Source: Amoebophrya sp. AT5.2
Taxonomy: Eukaryota > Sar > Dinophyceae > Syndiniales > Amoebophryaceae
Assembly: GCA_005223375.1 (NCBI GenBank)
Contig: RXOD01003965.1
Location: 1-34,273, forward strand
Direction of reading: 5' to 3'
DNA length: 34,273 bases
Shown here: piece after piece, positions 11,348 through 20,873 of the stretch
Numbering within the stretch: the stretch's first letter is position 1
Layout: the number at the start of each line of letters is the position of its first letter
Notes under the pieces: model-generated
What the model saw: the letters and a program-made list of their open reading frames with translations, nothing else
Told to the model about the DNA's origin: nothing
The model's database searches: none
Position numbers and translations under genes: made by a program

Positions 11348-11539
11348 GGTGCTCGCTTGTCGACCACGTATAGAAGTATGGAGAGTAGAGATGTTGCAGA
11401 TGCAAATGATGTGGTCGTATGGAATTTTTTGCTCGAAAAAGAAGCAAGGTGGTGGATCAACAAAGTTGGACTTGGATCGACATCGAAAGCGAAAGCGATT
11501 CAACGAACTGGCTTCGTACTAAGTACAGTGAGTCTTTGT

Positions 11540-12106
11540 CATTACCTGTTGAACAAGTACAGATGGCAGGGAAAGGGATTCGAAAGTTAAGTGTAGTCAG
11601 TGCGCCAAATTCATCTTGTTCACGTTCACGTTCGTTCAAGATGATTTCGCATTCCTTCGCACGAAACAGCAAGAACCACGAGGATTCGCTTTCAGCTTTT
11701 ATGATCACGGATTTCCTGATCTTTGATCGTGATTCACAGAGAGGCAGGCTCACGCTACTTGCTTCTGATCTTTGACTCCGTGGACACACACTGACGTTCG
11801 CTGACACTCACGACCGAAATTCATCTGCTTTTGGTGCCAATGCCGAGGAGCCGCACACTCAGCAAGGGAAAAGAGGCGGCGGAAGGCTTCCTCCAGCTGC
11901 AAGAGCGCAGCTTTTTGAAATCTATTATGGTCATTTTCCGTAGCCACTTCCAAAGAAAGTGAAATGATTCCGCCGTTGTCATCGAGCTCTTGTTGCACTT
12001 CAACGCTTCTACTACACTCACTTTATTATAGTACTTTGTACGGCATGCTGGAGCTGATTTTCGAGTTGTTCGAGTACTTACTTACTTCTTTCCGCAGTTC
12101 TTTCAT
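11540..12106 (-). CDS. Possible small gene of short exons between ankyrin and GlyRS genes
   Basis: An ATG at 12104-12106 opens a short exon (MKELRKE) running into three overlapping donor-like units, GTAAGTAAGTAC. An internal segment near 11830-11995 reads QQELDDNGG and LQLEEAFRRLFSLAEC and ends in a good donor, GTGAGTGTC. A further open segment (11545-11720) reads RAKECEIILNERERE. The segments can be joined in frame, but several alternatives exist and no family is recognised. It could instead be the 5' leader exons of the tRNA synthetase. Confidence 0.25.
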
Positions 12107-12150
12107 TCCGTCCGTCCTTTTTCACGATGCGTTTCTGTACTTCCTTACTT

Positions 12151-13388
12151 TCACGCAAACAGCAGAACCGTGACTGCAAACACGGCCAACACCACGACTT
12201 CCAGGAAGCACAGGTAGCGCGCCCAGAAAGCCGTCCGTTCTTTCAGCACGAAGCCCCACAGCGCATGACCGAGAAAGAACGCGAAGGCGAGCGCGAACGA
12301 AATCACCAGCCAGGACTCCCAGTGCGTTTTTGACTGCTTCTTTTCGAACCACCACAGCCGGGCGGCCAGTGCGTATCTGCCACGACGTGCGACGGCGATC
12401 CAACACGGCAACATGTTGGGCGCAGAGGCAGGCCGCGCGATTGCGGGCAAAGTAGACAAAGAAGTGGCGTGTCGTCGTGCTGTCGTGGGCAAACTTCTGG
12501 CGTGTGTTAGGTACACGTCGCACAGGTCCCACAGTCCGCGCCGCGCTGCGTATTGGATCGGGTTCTCGATTATATCTGGCCGGGGTCCTCGTTCTTGGTG
12601 TTCTTGTTCTAGTAGCAGCTCTACTCCCATGTGTTGTTCGACGAGATAGAGGAACGCAGCTGGGTCAGTGAGGTAGTGCAGCCAGTTGAGGCCATTTGCG
12701 TCAGTAACGCCTGGGTCCAGCAACTTCTCGACGATGTTGCTCGTCGTCCCGGCATCAGCAGATCTCCACCGTCGAAGGAGCAGTTTTACAGCGGACAAGC
12801 TCGTAGCGCAGAAGAAAGCCGGCCTGCCTCGACTGTCCAAGGCGAACAAGGCGCTGCTGGACGCTGGGTCGTGGTGCGAGAGCTGAGAGATTGAGTCAAA
12901 AGAGATTTTTCACAACACAAAGGCAGTTTGTTGTAGAGCAAGCAGCTTCTTCTCGTCCATGTGCACGTCAGTACCACTTCCCGTGCGAGGGCGAGGCTGG
13001 TGTCGCCACCGGCTCCACTTGCGATGCGCAACGCACAATGCAGCATCGTCTCCCAAGAACATGGGGAACCGGCGTCGCCCCCGGACAAGGAATGCGTAGT
13101 TTTTAGTCGATTTCTTCGCATCCCCACGTCGACCAACATTTTCAGAACTCCGGCTGGAGCAGGTTTCTGCTCGTGGTCCCTTCCACCCTTCATCAGGAAC
13201 AAGTGGTTAATAAAGATTTCCGCATCCTCCACATCTGCTCCGCACTGGAGCAGCAGCAAGACGCAGTCCCAGTCGCGTTCCTGGATTGCCGACCGCAGCA
13301 AGCTCCGCTCCCGCCCGTCGGCGTGACGGTCAACGAAATTCGGGTCCGCGCCACTCCGGAGAATCACACGGAGCTTCTCCGCTAGCAT
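12151..13388 (-). CDS. Ankyrin-repeat protein with two C-terminal membrane helices
   Basis: Two exons, 12975-13388 and 12151-12882, join by a GT-AG intron in phase 0 to give 381 aa. Ankyrin-like helices are seen as LRVILRSGADPNFVDR, LLLLQCGADVEDAE, VLKMLVDVG, TMLHCALRIASG, FALDSRGRPAFFCA and LLDPGVTDANGLNWLHYL, about six degenerate repeats with the typical G-A-D turn in the first two. The C-terminus has two hydrophobic helices (SWLVISFALAFAFFLGHALW and YLCFLEVVVLAVFAVTVLLF) separated by a short basic loop, ending at the membrane. Ankyrin repeats bind partner proteins. Here the repeats would face one side of a membrane on a hairpin anchor. It lacks the DHHC motif of ankyrin palmitoyltransferases. 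The partner is unknown. Confidence 0.75.
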
Positions 13389-13784
13389 GGTTCTTCTGCT
13401 GGTGCTGGTCTCTCCTGAGTCTGTGTCTGTACGTTACTGTTGACACTAACTACCGCTTCTCTGCTCATCTTATTTGGTCGTGGAGAAATCAAGAACGACT
13501 CAGGAACAGCATCAGGACGAGAGCGGTCGGAAATCCGACTGGCTCCTGAAGAAGAATAGCTGAGAGCGCAGTAACTCGTAGCCACGGCAACGGCACGCCA
13601 TACCACGATCACGAGGAAAAAAGACCACCATATCCGTATCCACTTTCTCACGTCGTTAACTCAAACTCTGAAGCTGCGTGTAAAGATGAAATAAGAGGCT
13701 CTGTGTCTGTGGTGCGTAAAGTCATGTATTCATCGCAAGATCGTTACGTCATCTTCATTCAGTGGCCCATCATCTTCTCGTCGC
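13389..13784. other. Intergenic stretch between SNF2 and ankyrin genes
   Basis: About 400 bp holding the presumed 3' end of the SNF2 gene and the 5' region of the ankyrin gene. I see no supported coding segment, RNA gene or repeat. Confidence 0.5.
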
Positions 13785-16700
13785 CTACCCCGCTTCCGTC
13801 GCCGAAGAGCTTCGCGCTTCTGGCGCCTGTATTTCCAGTAACGTCCTGCGGTATTCGTTCACCCATTTCACCACTTCCTGGGCCGTTTCCTCGGAGATGG
13901 TTATGTCTGAGTCCCCAGCACCAGCTCCAGCTCCACCAGTGCTGCCCCCTACGTTTTTGTTCTTATCTGGATGGTAGACTAAGAGGCATTTGCGCACGAC
14001 GTCCTTTCGCTCCCCCAGATTGTCTTTTTCCAGCGCCTCCGCTGCTAACTTGTTCCACTCGTCAGCCAGCTGTTTCGTGATCTCGTAAACCCGGCAACCA
14101 TTGCCGCTCCACGGATGGAAACTGACGGCGGAGCGCGGCTGTTCGTTTGCTCCCGCTTCGTTTTCATCGTCATGCCCAAAGCCGTTTTCTGTGTCGTCGT
14201 TGTCGTTCTCGGGATTCTTATTGTCGTCGGCAGCTCCAGGCGCAGAGGGTCCGCCTCGATGTCCCTGGTCGTGATGACTACTTGTTCCGCCTCCCGCTGC
14301 GTTGTAGCCGTAGGCACCATTTGCGCCGCCGCGCATCTCGTCGTCGTCGTCGGAGGTGCGACTTGATTCCCGTTCCTCATCATAGTCCTCCTCGCCTCGG
14401 TAGTCCGGGTCACCCCGCTGCGGCCGGTCCTGCTTCTGCTGGTGCTCGCCTTTTGCTCTTCCGGCGGAACCAGCACTGCTGCTGGCGTTCGGCTTGGATG
14501 ACGCATCCCCGTCCGCCGCTCGATTCCGATCGTCCACGAACAGCTGCAGGTAGTCGCACGCGTACGCGAGTTTTCCCCACGTGATTTTCTCCGGAAATTC
14601 CGCCACCCGCGAAAATTTCTTGATGAAGCCAAAGCCGATGTTTTTCTGGGGCTCACGGTACACCAGCAGCTGCTTCAGGTCCCGTGTCGAAATGTAGCGC
14701 CGCTGCTTCGGGCCGTCGATGGTTGCACGGGCGACGCCGCGCTTCAGCGTCTGCAGCTTGAAGATGTGTTCTTCTATCGTGCCGCGAGTAATGAGGCGAT
14801 AGCACACCACCTCGCGGCGCTGCCCGATGCGGTACATGCGGTCGACGGCCTGGGAACGAAGTGCAATTATAATTGGCATCAGTTAAATACAACTTGTTAT
14901 GTTGATGATACTAGAACTACAACTAGGTCGAAGCTTCTCATACTCAATCTCCACCTGTGCGTCAATCGCTGGGTTCCACCACGGATCGCAGATCACCATC
15001 CGCGTCGCTTTCGTCAGTGTGATGCCCACTCCGCCCACCTGCACGCTCATCACCATGCCCTGGCTTTCGTCGTTGTCGTCCTGAAATTTGGCAATGATCC
15101 CTTCCCGATCTTCCCTCTTTACGCTGCCGTCGATGCGCAGCCACTTAAAGTGGTGCGGGCGCAGGACTGCCGTCTCGATTAGGTTCAGAAAGGCGGTCGA
15201 GTAGGAAACAATCAAAAATTTTTGCTTGGTCTTCCGCCACAGCTGGACGAGCTTCTTGATGGCGCCGAGCTTTGTGCTGGAATGCACGAGCCCCGCGGGA
15301 GACTGGTCAGGGAACGCGGTGCTGGAGTAGACCTGTAGGAGAAGCTCAGTCATTCTCATATACGAAAGAAGTGCTGCTCCAACGAACTAGTACTGTACAG
15401 CTCATTCTCATACGCAAAGTGCTGGACGAACGGTCCGCCAAGTGCGAGTACCTACCGTACGTGTACGCACCACGCCAAACCAAAGGGCAAAGCATATGAT
15501 CAGACAGCAGTCAAAATAGAGGCAACAAGCCAGATACAGTAGACCAGGTCTCGGCACCTCGTCGTCTCCCCCGTCGCACATTTCCGACCTGTCTTCGTAG
15601 TGGCGTTCCCCGCTCGAGAGCTGCAAAACTGGATGCAGGCATATCTTCCGCAGCATCGACATGTTCGCGAACACGTGCTGCACCAGTTCCCCTCGGTCCG
15701 TCACTTTCCGCGTGAACTTCACGTCGTCCGACTCCGTCAGCTGCCGATACATCTCCTCTTGGCCGCTCCCCTGCCCGAACGGCAGGAACACCACTACTTC
15801 GTGCTTTTTTGGCAGCTCGACCACCCCGTTCCGGCCCAGAACCTGCTCCTTGGTCCTCCTCAGCAGAAACGGCCGCATGATCGCGCGGAGCCGCCGCGCC
15901 GCGGCGTTTTTGTTCGCAACGTCGTCCACGTCCGCGTCCGCAAAGCTGCCGTTGCGGATGGCGTTGCCAAACCGCTCCTTGAACTGAGCGAGCGTCTCGA
16001 ACTCGTCGTCGCAGGTGCTGCTGCACAGGGAGAGGAGCGAGTGCAAGTCGTCGGGCCGGTTCTGGATCGGGGTGCCAGTCAGACAGATCTTCTGGTAGGC
16101 TCGCAGCGTCCCGCACGCCTTCCGGGCCGCCGACGCGTGCGTTTTCAGTCTATGCGCCTCGTCGAACACGACCACGTCCCAGATTTTCTGCTTCAAAGCG
16201 AGAAACGCGCCGTCGTTCTGCAGCAGCTCGTAGTGGGCGAAGCAGATGCCGGAGCTGAAGCCGTTTTTCACCTGGTCCGCGAATTTCTTCGCAGTGGGGA
16301 AGTTGCTCGCGGTCAGCGGCGAGAACAAGTTCTTGCACCATTTCGCGCACTCCCGCTCCCAGTTGGGGATCACGGAAAGCGGCGCGACGATGAGCACCCG
16401 CGACAGCTCGCGATCCTCCGGCAACACCTCCCGCGTCCCGGGCTGCCGCATCGGCCGGCTGGCGTTGTACTTGCGCAGGCCCGTGTGGCTGACCTTCGCG
16501 CCCAGATACTTCCCGGACTGCTTCAACACGTGGAGGTAGGACAAAATCATGATGGTTTTGCCCAGCCCCATGTCGTCCGCGAGGATACCGCCTTCGCCTT
16601 TTCGCAGCAAATCCGTCAGCCACAAAACGGCCTCTATTTGGTACGGATAGAGCCGGTCGAAGAGTGCCCGGCCGAATCTCAGGGGGAACATCTCCCGGTG

Positions 16701-17528
16701 CCGCGCATACTCGAGAGTATCGCGTGCGTCGGGGGGCTGGTCGTCGAAGACGAAGGAGCTGAGGTGGTCCTTGCTTTTCTGCTCCACACGACGAGGCTGC
16801 TCGCCGGCCTTGATCGCGCTTCCGCTCGCACTTCCATTTGCAGCTGGACCAGACGTTGCGAGCGCCACAGCCGTGGTGCTCGCGCTCGAGCTTGCACTGG
16901 GTGCTGCTGATGAATCTCCCCGCGCAAGGTCTTTCTCTTGGTCGTCCTCCGAGGTAGCGACGCGAATCCAAGGACGCGAGCAGTCCCGCCACTCTACGCA
17001 CGACGCATCGGATGCCAGGCGAAACCTCGACCGAATGTTGTCCTCCTCCTGCATGTGGCTAAATCCGCCCGGCGGCGGCGGCGTTGCTGCTTGGGCTGGA
17101 GGTAGTCGTGGTCCTCCCTCTGCGGCCAGCGCTGCCTCCTGGTGCTCGCCGGCCTGCTGTTTTTCCTGCTCAGCCGCTGGCGCGTCGCCGACCTCGGAGA
17201 AATCGAAACTCGAAAGCAAGTCTTCCGCCCGCTCGTCTGCGCCGTCCAGAAAATCGCGGAAGTCGTCGCACCTGCCCTCCTCGTGCTCGAGGTCGGAGTT
17301 GTCGACCTCCGAACTCGAATTGTCTTCGATGCGTCGCCGCTTCGCAGAATTCGAAGCGTCCCCGGCCGCTGCCTCAGGCTGCCCTCGGCGCGGATCATCG
17401 TGCTGCTCGCGACTGTAAAATGGGAGTGCGGTGGTCCGCGCTGCCGCTGGCCCCAAAGAGGACGAGGAAGAACCGCCTCTGCTGCTTGATGTGCCTACAG
17501 GAGCGCCAAAACCACCCGGGCCAAACAT
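13785..17528 (-). CDS. SNF2-family DNA translocase (ERCC6L-like) with C-terminal J domain
   Basis: Three exons, 15558-17528, 14955-15332 and 13785-14849, all GT-AG and phase 0, give 1137 aa. The first 260 residues are acidic and low complexity. The Snf2 ATPase follows with motif I DDMGLGKT (near 320), motif II DEAH (near 456), motif III LTGTPIQNR, FLLRRTKEQV, and lobe 2 ending in QAVDRMYRIGQR. The segment after motif VI (YRLITRGTIEEHIFKLQ, then RRYISTRDLKQLL) resembles the ERCC6L/PICH and ERCC6 branch. A disordered Gly/Asp-rich linker leads to a C-terminal helix-HPD-helix (LADEWNKLA, VRKCLLVYHPDKNKN, then EVVKWVNEYRRTLLEI), which is an auxilin-like J domain with HPD near residue 1077. Snf2 proteins move on dsDNA; J domains stimulate Hsp70 ATPase. 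The second intron splits WWNPAIDAQ from AVDRMYRIGQ, so both halves belong to one gene. Confidence 0.88.
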
Positions 17529-18268
17529 TTTGATTTTTATCGCGTTGATCTGTCTTCAGTTTGTGTACGGGAACGGGACTTTGAGGTCGCAAGAATAGAC
17601 TTCACCGCGGCAGTTCAAATTCATCAAGCAGGAGCGGCATCATGATCCTCTCCGAGGGATTGCACCTGTGGTCGTGCCACGAGGAGGCTGAACGCCGGTA
17701 GCAGCAGCACAGGTAATACCACGATGGAAAGTACTTACGTAGTCAAAGTTGTACACGACGGCCGTTGAAGTAGTTGATATTAAGGCTTTTACTGCCAGTC
17801 GCGAGAAGATAACCGACAGCGACCCGCCCAACGCGCAGAAAAAACGAAAAAGCAGCTGATCTCTGCATGCGCAGGCCGCAGAAGATGTGGATCGGTTTAT
17901 TCGAAAGTTCTCTCAACTCGTACGCGTGCTGCAAATGCGAGAAAATGATTTTCATCTCGCCGCCGTTCTCATTCCTTCCGCCCGCAGGGCACCTAAGCAG
18001 GTCGATCATCATCGATCATCTCAACGAAACAAAAATCGAACCCGGCTGATAATTGCAGCGGCCCTCCTCCTGAGGGGGGACCCCCCCGACCCCGTGACGA
18101 ACACATCGCGCTTCAATCAATCATTATCATGCAGTGTTGAAAGTTGAGCAGGAGCACCCGCTCCGCCGCAGTGGCACACGGACACGGTACTCATACCGCT
18201 CGAAAATTAACACCAGTATAGTCGGAGTCGACGTCGTACTCGTAAAGGAAAAGTCATATTTATTAGAA
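17529..18268. other. Intergenic stretch with a G/C hairpin
   Basis: No supported gene in about 740 bp between the methyltransferase stop and the SNF2 start. It contains a G6-A-C7 inverted repeat at 18074-18087 and a gatcatcatcgatcatc palindromic cluster near 18003-18019. Short open frames here carry no recognisable sequence. Confidence 0.5.
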
Positions 18269-19648
18269 CTACACAACGTGTTCAACGAGCAGCTGCTCGA
18301 AAACCCAAATCTTGATCTCCGGCTGTTTGCGCACAACCAATGTCGCTGTCACGATGATTTTCGGTAGTTCCTTTGCATCTTCTGCCTCGAAGGAGGAGCC
18401 TCCGACTCCAAGCAGAAGCTCCAGAAATTTGTGGTCCAGGGCTCGGCTTCGCGTTTGGTGAGCCAGCACAAAATATTTCTTCCTGGCTGCAGTTATTTTG
18501 GGCAGCTGATCCTTGAAAAACAATCTGATAGTGTTCACCAGCGGAAGCAGCAGCGCATCAACCCACAGAATGTCCGCTCCAAACAGGGTCGTTGCACCGG
18601 AAAATAATGTTGCCCCAACATCGGCTACAGCTTGTTCTTGTTCGACAAGAATGTCTGCCGGGTCTGCGTGGTTTGCGTGCCCCTCCGCAGGCCCTGGGCC
18701 TGGACCACGAGGACCACGAGTCCCACTATTCTTACTTGCGCCGCCGGAACGGCATCGGCAGTCCGGAAGCTTGCTCCAATCTAGCACCTGCGCTTCGATC
18801 ATGTTGGTTGCAAGTCCAAGTCCGTTCGCGTGGATGTTTCGCTGCATGTTCTCCACGCAGTACGGCAGGTCGGTAATTACGACCGAGCTTGGGAGTCCTG
18901 ACGCCGCCGCCGCGATCCCGGCGAACCCGGTGCCCGCTCCGAGTTCCACAACTTTCCGGTCGCGAAATAAGTCGCGCAAAGCGAAATGTGGAGCTGCCTC
19001 AGCTGGAAGAGGAGGAGAAGTAGTCCCCCCTCCACGCAGGAGCAAGGCGTTGTTTCGCGCCGCAAGTGCGTCTTCCTCCGCGTTCGGCTCCGCGAACGAG
19101 AGTCCAGTGGCCCAGGTGGAAGAAGGTGCGCCGGCGCCGCTCTCTTCGAGTAGCAGCTTCGCGAGTACAACCGCGGCGTCCCAGAGCACGACCCCCGTGT
19201 CTCCCGTGTCCTGCTCCTTCGCGTCCCGCATGTCGTTTTCGTGCACGGCTATCTCCCGGTGCGATTTGGTCGCGTCGTCCCAAAAATACACGGGTTCTGC
19301 GTAAAGCCGCCACGGAAGCGCCATCAGTGGGGGGGACACACCTTCAGACCGCGGACTGCTGTCGATTTCGCAATAATTGTCATCTTGATCGCAACTGGTC
19401 GCTGGAGTGGCGGGTCGCGTCTTATTGCCTCCAGTAGATGTTGTCCTCTGTGCAGCCACCACAACCTTGCGCCACGCTTTCTGTTCCTCGTCGAACTCAA
19501 AAACGTCACCGTTGCGTCGCGTCACCGTTCGCCGTTGTCGTGGACTTGAAACAGAAATGGTAGCCGCTGTCGCTGTAGAAGATGCAGCAGATGTCGTCAT
19601 AGTTCCTAACACACCAAGCCAGTTTCGAAATCGAAAGCTGTTAGCCAT
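18269..19648 (-). CDS. SAM-dependent methyltransferase, METTL21/FAM86-like (seven-beta-strand, protein-lysine type)
   Basis: A single-exon frame of 459 aa from ATG 19646-19648. Motif I is VVELGAGTGFAG (near residue 235), post-I is VVITDLPYCVENMQRNIHANG, the DWSKLP segment is the D-W motif of lysine methyltransferases of this group, and the post-II block is ADILWVDALLLPLVNTI, followed by a HQTRSR-F-LELL end pattern. These enzymes usually methylate lysines on chaperones or translation factors; the target here is unknown. The N-terminal 110 residues are Ser/Thr/Arg-rich and non-conserved. An insertion rich in Gly and Pro sits between motifs II and III, making the protein longer than typical members (about 220-330 aa). 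Earlier in-frame ATGs exist, but the region before 19648 looks untranslated. Confidence 0.8.
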   Translation of the reverse strand: MANSFRFRNWLGVLGTMTTSAASSTATAATISVSSPRQRRTVTRRNGDVFEFDEEQKAWRKVVVAAQRTTSTGGNKTRPATPATSCDQDDNYCEIDSSPRSEGVSPPLMALPWRLYAEPVYFWDDATKSHREIAVHENDMRDAKEQDTGDTGVVLWDAAVVLAKLLLEESGAGAPSSTWATGLSFAEPNAEEDALAARNNALLLRGGGTTSPPLPAEAAPHFALRDLFRDRKVVELGAGTGFAGIAAAASGLPSSVVITDLPYCVENMQRNIHANGLGLATNMIEAQVLDWSKLPDCRCRSGGASKNSGTRGPRGPGPGPAEGHANHADPADILVEQEQAVADVGATLFSGATTLFGADILWVDALLLPLVNTIRLFFKDQLPKITAARKKYFVLAHQTRSRALDHKFLELLLGVGGSSFEAEDAKELPKIIVTATLVVRKQPEIKIWVFEQLLVEHVV

Positions 19649-20873
19649 TGATTGGTGTGAAAAAAAAACTGCAGAAGGAGGGCGCTCTATGTATTGGAGG
19701 TTACTCATACTCAGACTCAACATCACAGATACTAGGCGCTGGCGCTGCAGCAATTCCTATTAAATTTCTTTGCAAGAGTCAGTACAATCTACATCTTTAT
19801 TTCGTGAACACGTTCGTTATCGTTGTCGCTAAGGTTTGCTTTATTTACGGTTGGAGCTGCGGACGCGGCTTCCCTCGAAGCGAGTATCTAAACAAAGAGT
19901 TCATTTGCGTATGCTTGCTGTACCTCAAACGGCCTTGATAGTACGTGCGGACTGTTTAAGTTCGAAGATAAGTCACGACTTGGAGATGGAGACAGTTCGA
20001 AATTTCAGCTTCAATTCATTTTCGTGTGACAGCATATCCATAGTACGCTATCGGATCGATCCACCAGCAACGTGGTTGAAGTTAAAGTTGATCTTCGGTA
20101 CCGAGTACTTGTTGCGCTTTGGTTTCGCACAAACACAGACACAGTCGGAATATATTTGAGCCGATATTTATTTGTTGACCATGAAGAACATCGTCCCTAC
20201 TTTCTGAAGAAGATGAGCAGCAACTGCTCTGGCTCCTCTCGGTCTGAAAAAGCGAAAGGAAGCAACCACTACTTTTGCCATTTTTTCAATGAGCGAGGAA
20301 GTCTGAGGAGCAGGAGCCCAATTCACTATCTTTGCGGTCTGTTGTATTCTTTCTTGTTGCGATCAAATTAATTCAAAACTTTCGCGTTTCCCCGAGCACC
20401 ATCCAGTGGGCAAAACCCAGTAAATGAGGTAGCGGTGCTGGAGTACAAAATTGTTGAGCAATACAACTAAGATGAAGAACGAAGTAGGTCGTATTCTTTC
20501 CCTGAACCTGACGTCCATGGCGTCGTCTCAACAGAAGGAGAAGAGTAGCACGTGCACGCTACCGCTAGTAGTAAGACGTAGAAGAAAAACGGCGTCGGTC
20601 CCGGCCGCGAAGAATTATTTTTAATTTTTTGACTTCACGTATTTCTATTTTTTGCTACAATTATGGACACACGCGTGCTTCTTCTATCGCGGCTATGGGC
20701 CTCGATACTACAGCGGACTAAAAGTCAAAAGAAAAAGTATGACGAATACGAAATGAAAATAAGTAAAGCAGGTTAAAAAACTAGATAGCATGCCACGAAA
20801 AAAACAATCGCACAGAAGTTTAAAACAAGATCACGCCACCTGCTCCACCGGTCCAACATCGTCACGCTAACAC
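19649..20873. other. Intergenic stretch, 1.2 kb, no gene seen
   Basis: AT-richer than the flanking genes. Several short open frames occur on the plus strand, but none has recognisable sequence or good splice continuity. It is presumably the 3' end of the 699-aa gene and the 5' region of the methyltransferase. Confidence 0.5.

Noticed and set aside
11935..11955. tccgtagcca resembles the start of the dinoflagellate spliced leader
   Set aside because: The match ends after ten bases, and the rest of the leader and its donor site are absent.
15332..15560. ggtctact direct repeat at both ends of a SNF2 intron, suggesting an inserted intron with target duplication
   Set aside because: A canonical donor a few bases earlier (GAG|GTGCCG) gives a clean in-frame join, and no terminal inverted repeats were found. 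The match may be chance.
15600..16910. Plus-strand open frame of 436 codons
   Set aside because: It is the antisense shadow of the SNF2 ATPase exon, whose minus-strand frame carries all the helicase motifs. GC-rich codons leave the opposite strand open.
18074..18087. G6-A-C7 palindrome as a transcription terminator
   Set aside because: The loop is a single base, no U-tract follows, and intrinsic terminators of this kind do not act on nuclear protein-coding genes. It is kept only as a sequence oddity.
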